This document shows, piece after piece, positions 6,761-7,030 of a stretch of DNA of 7,030 bases. Position 1 is the stretch's first letter. Every line of letters starts with the position of its first letter. The position numbers and the translations under genes were made by a program. The notes beneath the pieces are model-generated. The model was not told where the DNA came from. It saw only the letters and a list, made by a program, of their open reading frames with translations, and made no database searches. This stretch comes from GCA-2684655 sp051278165 (GTDB lineage Bacteria; Planctomycetota; UBA1135; UBA2386): assembly GCA_051278165.1 (NCBI GenBank), contig JBNMNW010000306.1, forward strand, positions 1 through 7,030, written 5' to 3'.

Positions 6761-6923
6761 CACAGTGGCCGCGAGTCCAATTGGCTGCGGCGACACTGTG
6801 GCCGCGCGTGCCCACTGGTAGTTAGTGAACCTTGGCCGCGAGTGAACAGTGGCCAGGCCTGAGCAGTAGCCAGTGTGAGAAGTAGCCAGTGTGAGAAGTA
6901 GCCAGTGTGAGAAGTAGCCAGTG
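6761..6923. repeat. Right tandem array, 16-17 bp period, degenerate to perfect
   Basis: Three exact 16-bp copies of AGTAGCCAGTGTGAGA start at 6865, 6881 and 6897, with a partial copy (11 nt) at 6913-6923. To their left the same pattern continues in diverged form. The GGCC/AGCC-like core falls at 6767, 6783, 6800, 6817, 6834, 6851, 6868, 6884, 6900 and 6916, always 16 or 17 bp apart. TGGCCGCG recurs at 6766, 6799 and 6833. The array is therefore about ten units long, with the freshest copies nearest the rRNA terminator. Confidence 0.85.
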
Positions 6924-6956
6924 CCCCAGAACAACTGCCCCCCAGAAATGAAACAA

Positions 6957-6982
6957 CCCCGCCGTCCTAATGGACGACGGGG
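6957..6982 (-). terminator. Intrinsic terminator of the rRNA operon
   Basis: On the minus strand CCCCGTCGTCC (6982-6972) pairs with GGACGGCGGGG (6967-6957) around an ATTA loop. This gives 11 pairs including one U-G wobble. A T-rich run, TTGTTTCATTT, follows. The hairpin sits 15 nt after the 5S rRNA 3' end, where an rRNA operon terminator is expected. Confidence 0.9.
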
Positions 6983-6997
6983 CGATTCGTATAATAA

Positions 6998-7030
6998 CCC
7001 GGCGCTAACCTACTTTCGCGCATAGCACTA
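6998..7030 (-). rRNA. rrf: 5S ribosomal RNA, 3' end only (partial)
   Basis: The minus strand reads TAGTGCTATGCGCGAAAGTA followed by GGTTAGCGCCGGG. This matches the 3' part of bacterial 5S rRNA, where GGTAGTG is followed by a helix, then GCGAGAGTAGG and the closing strand of helix I (GCGCCGGG here). The rest of the molecule, and presumably the 23S and 16S genes, lie beyond the right edge. The terminator immediately downstream supports the call. The exact 3' nucleotide may differ by a few bases. Confidence 0.8.

Noticed and set aside
6596..6825. Plus-strand peptide upstream of the methyltransferase, with recurrent W-P-R-V
   Set aside because: The W-P-R-V recurrence comes from the TGGCCGCG repeats, the frame is antisense to the methyltransferase for most of its length, and no start with a ribosome site is seen. 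A decayed gene remnant cannot be excluded.

Overview
The window comes from a bacterium with moderately high GC. It has six well-supported protein genes, all on the minus strand, and the 3' end of a 5S rRNA at the right edge, also on the minus strand. The ABC genes overlap tightly, the sensor kinase is membrane-bound and RegB-like, and TTG start codons are used. A Gram-negative such as a myxobacterium, a planctomycete or a proteobacterium would fit, but the sequence does not settle the phylum.

Layout in transcription order, from right to left: the 5S rRNA 3' end (6998-7030) is followed by its intrinsic terminator (6957-6982). Next comes an array of 16-17 bp repeats (6761-6923) and a short gene-free stretch. 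Then come a SAM-dependent methyltransferase (5794-6597), ABC ATPase 1 (4799-5737), ABC-2 permease 1 (3903-4802), ABC ATPase 2 (2980-3906), ABC-2 permease 2 (2075-2974) and a sensor histidine kinase (717-2078). After the kinase lie about 310 bp without a gene, a strong minus-strand terminator (369-405), a second array of 16-bp repeats (285-369), and 284 bp in which I recognise nothing.

From ATPase 1 to the kinase the genes are joined by 4-nt stop/start overlaps at three of four junctions and by a 5-nt gap at the fourth. This is a translationally coupled operon. The order ATPase-permease-ATPase-permease suggests one four-part exporter or two co-made exporters. The six-TM histidine kinase carries a GGxxNP membrane motif like that of the RegB/PrrB redox sensors. 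No response regulator lies in the window, so its output partner is unknown. The methyltransferase lies 57 nt upstream of ATPase 1 and may or may not share its transcript.

The most unusual structure is the pair of short-period repeat arrays. They differ in sequence, but both have a unit of about 16 bp with an AGC(A)CAGTG-like core, and both lie just downstream of an intrinsic terminator on the same strand.
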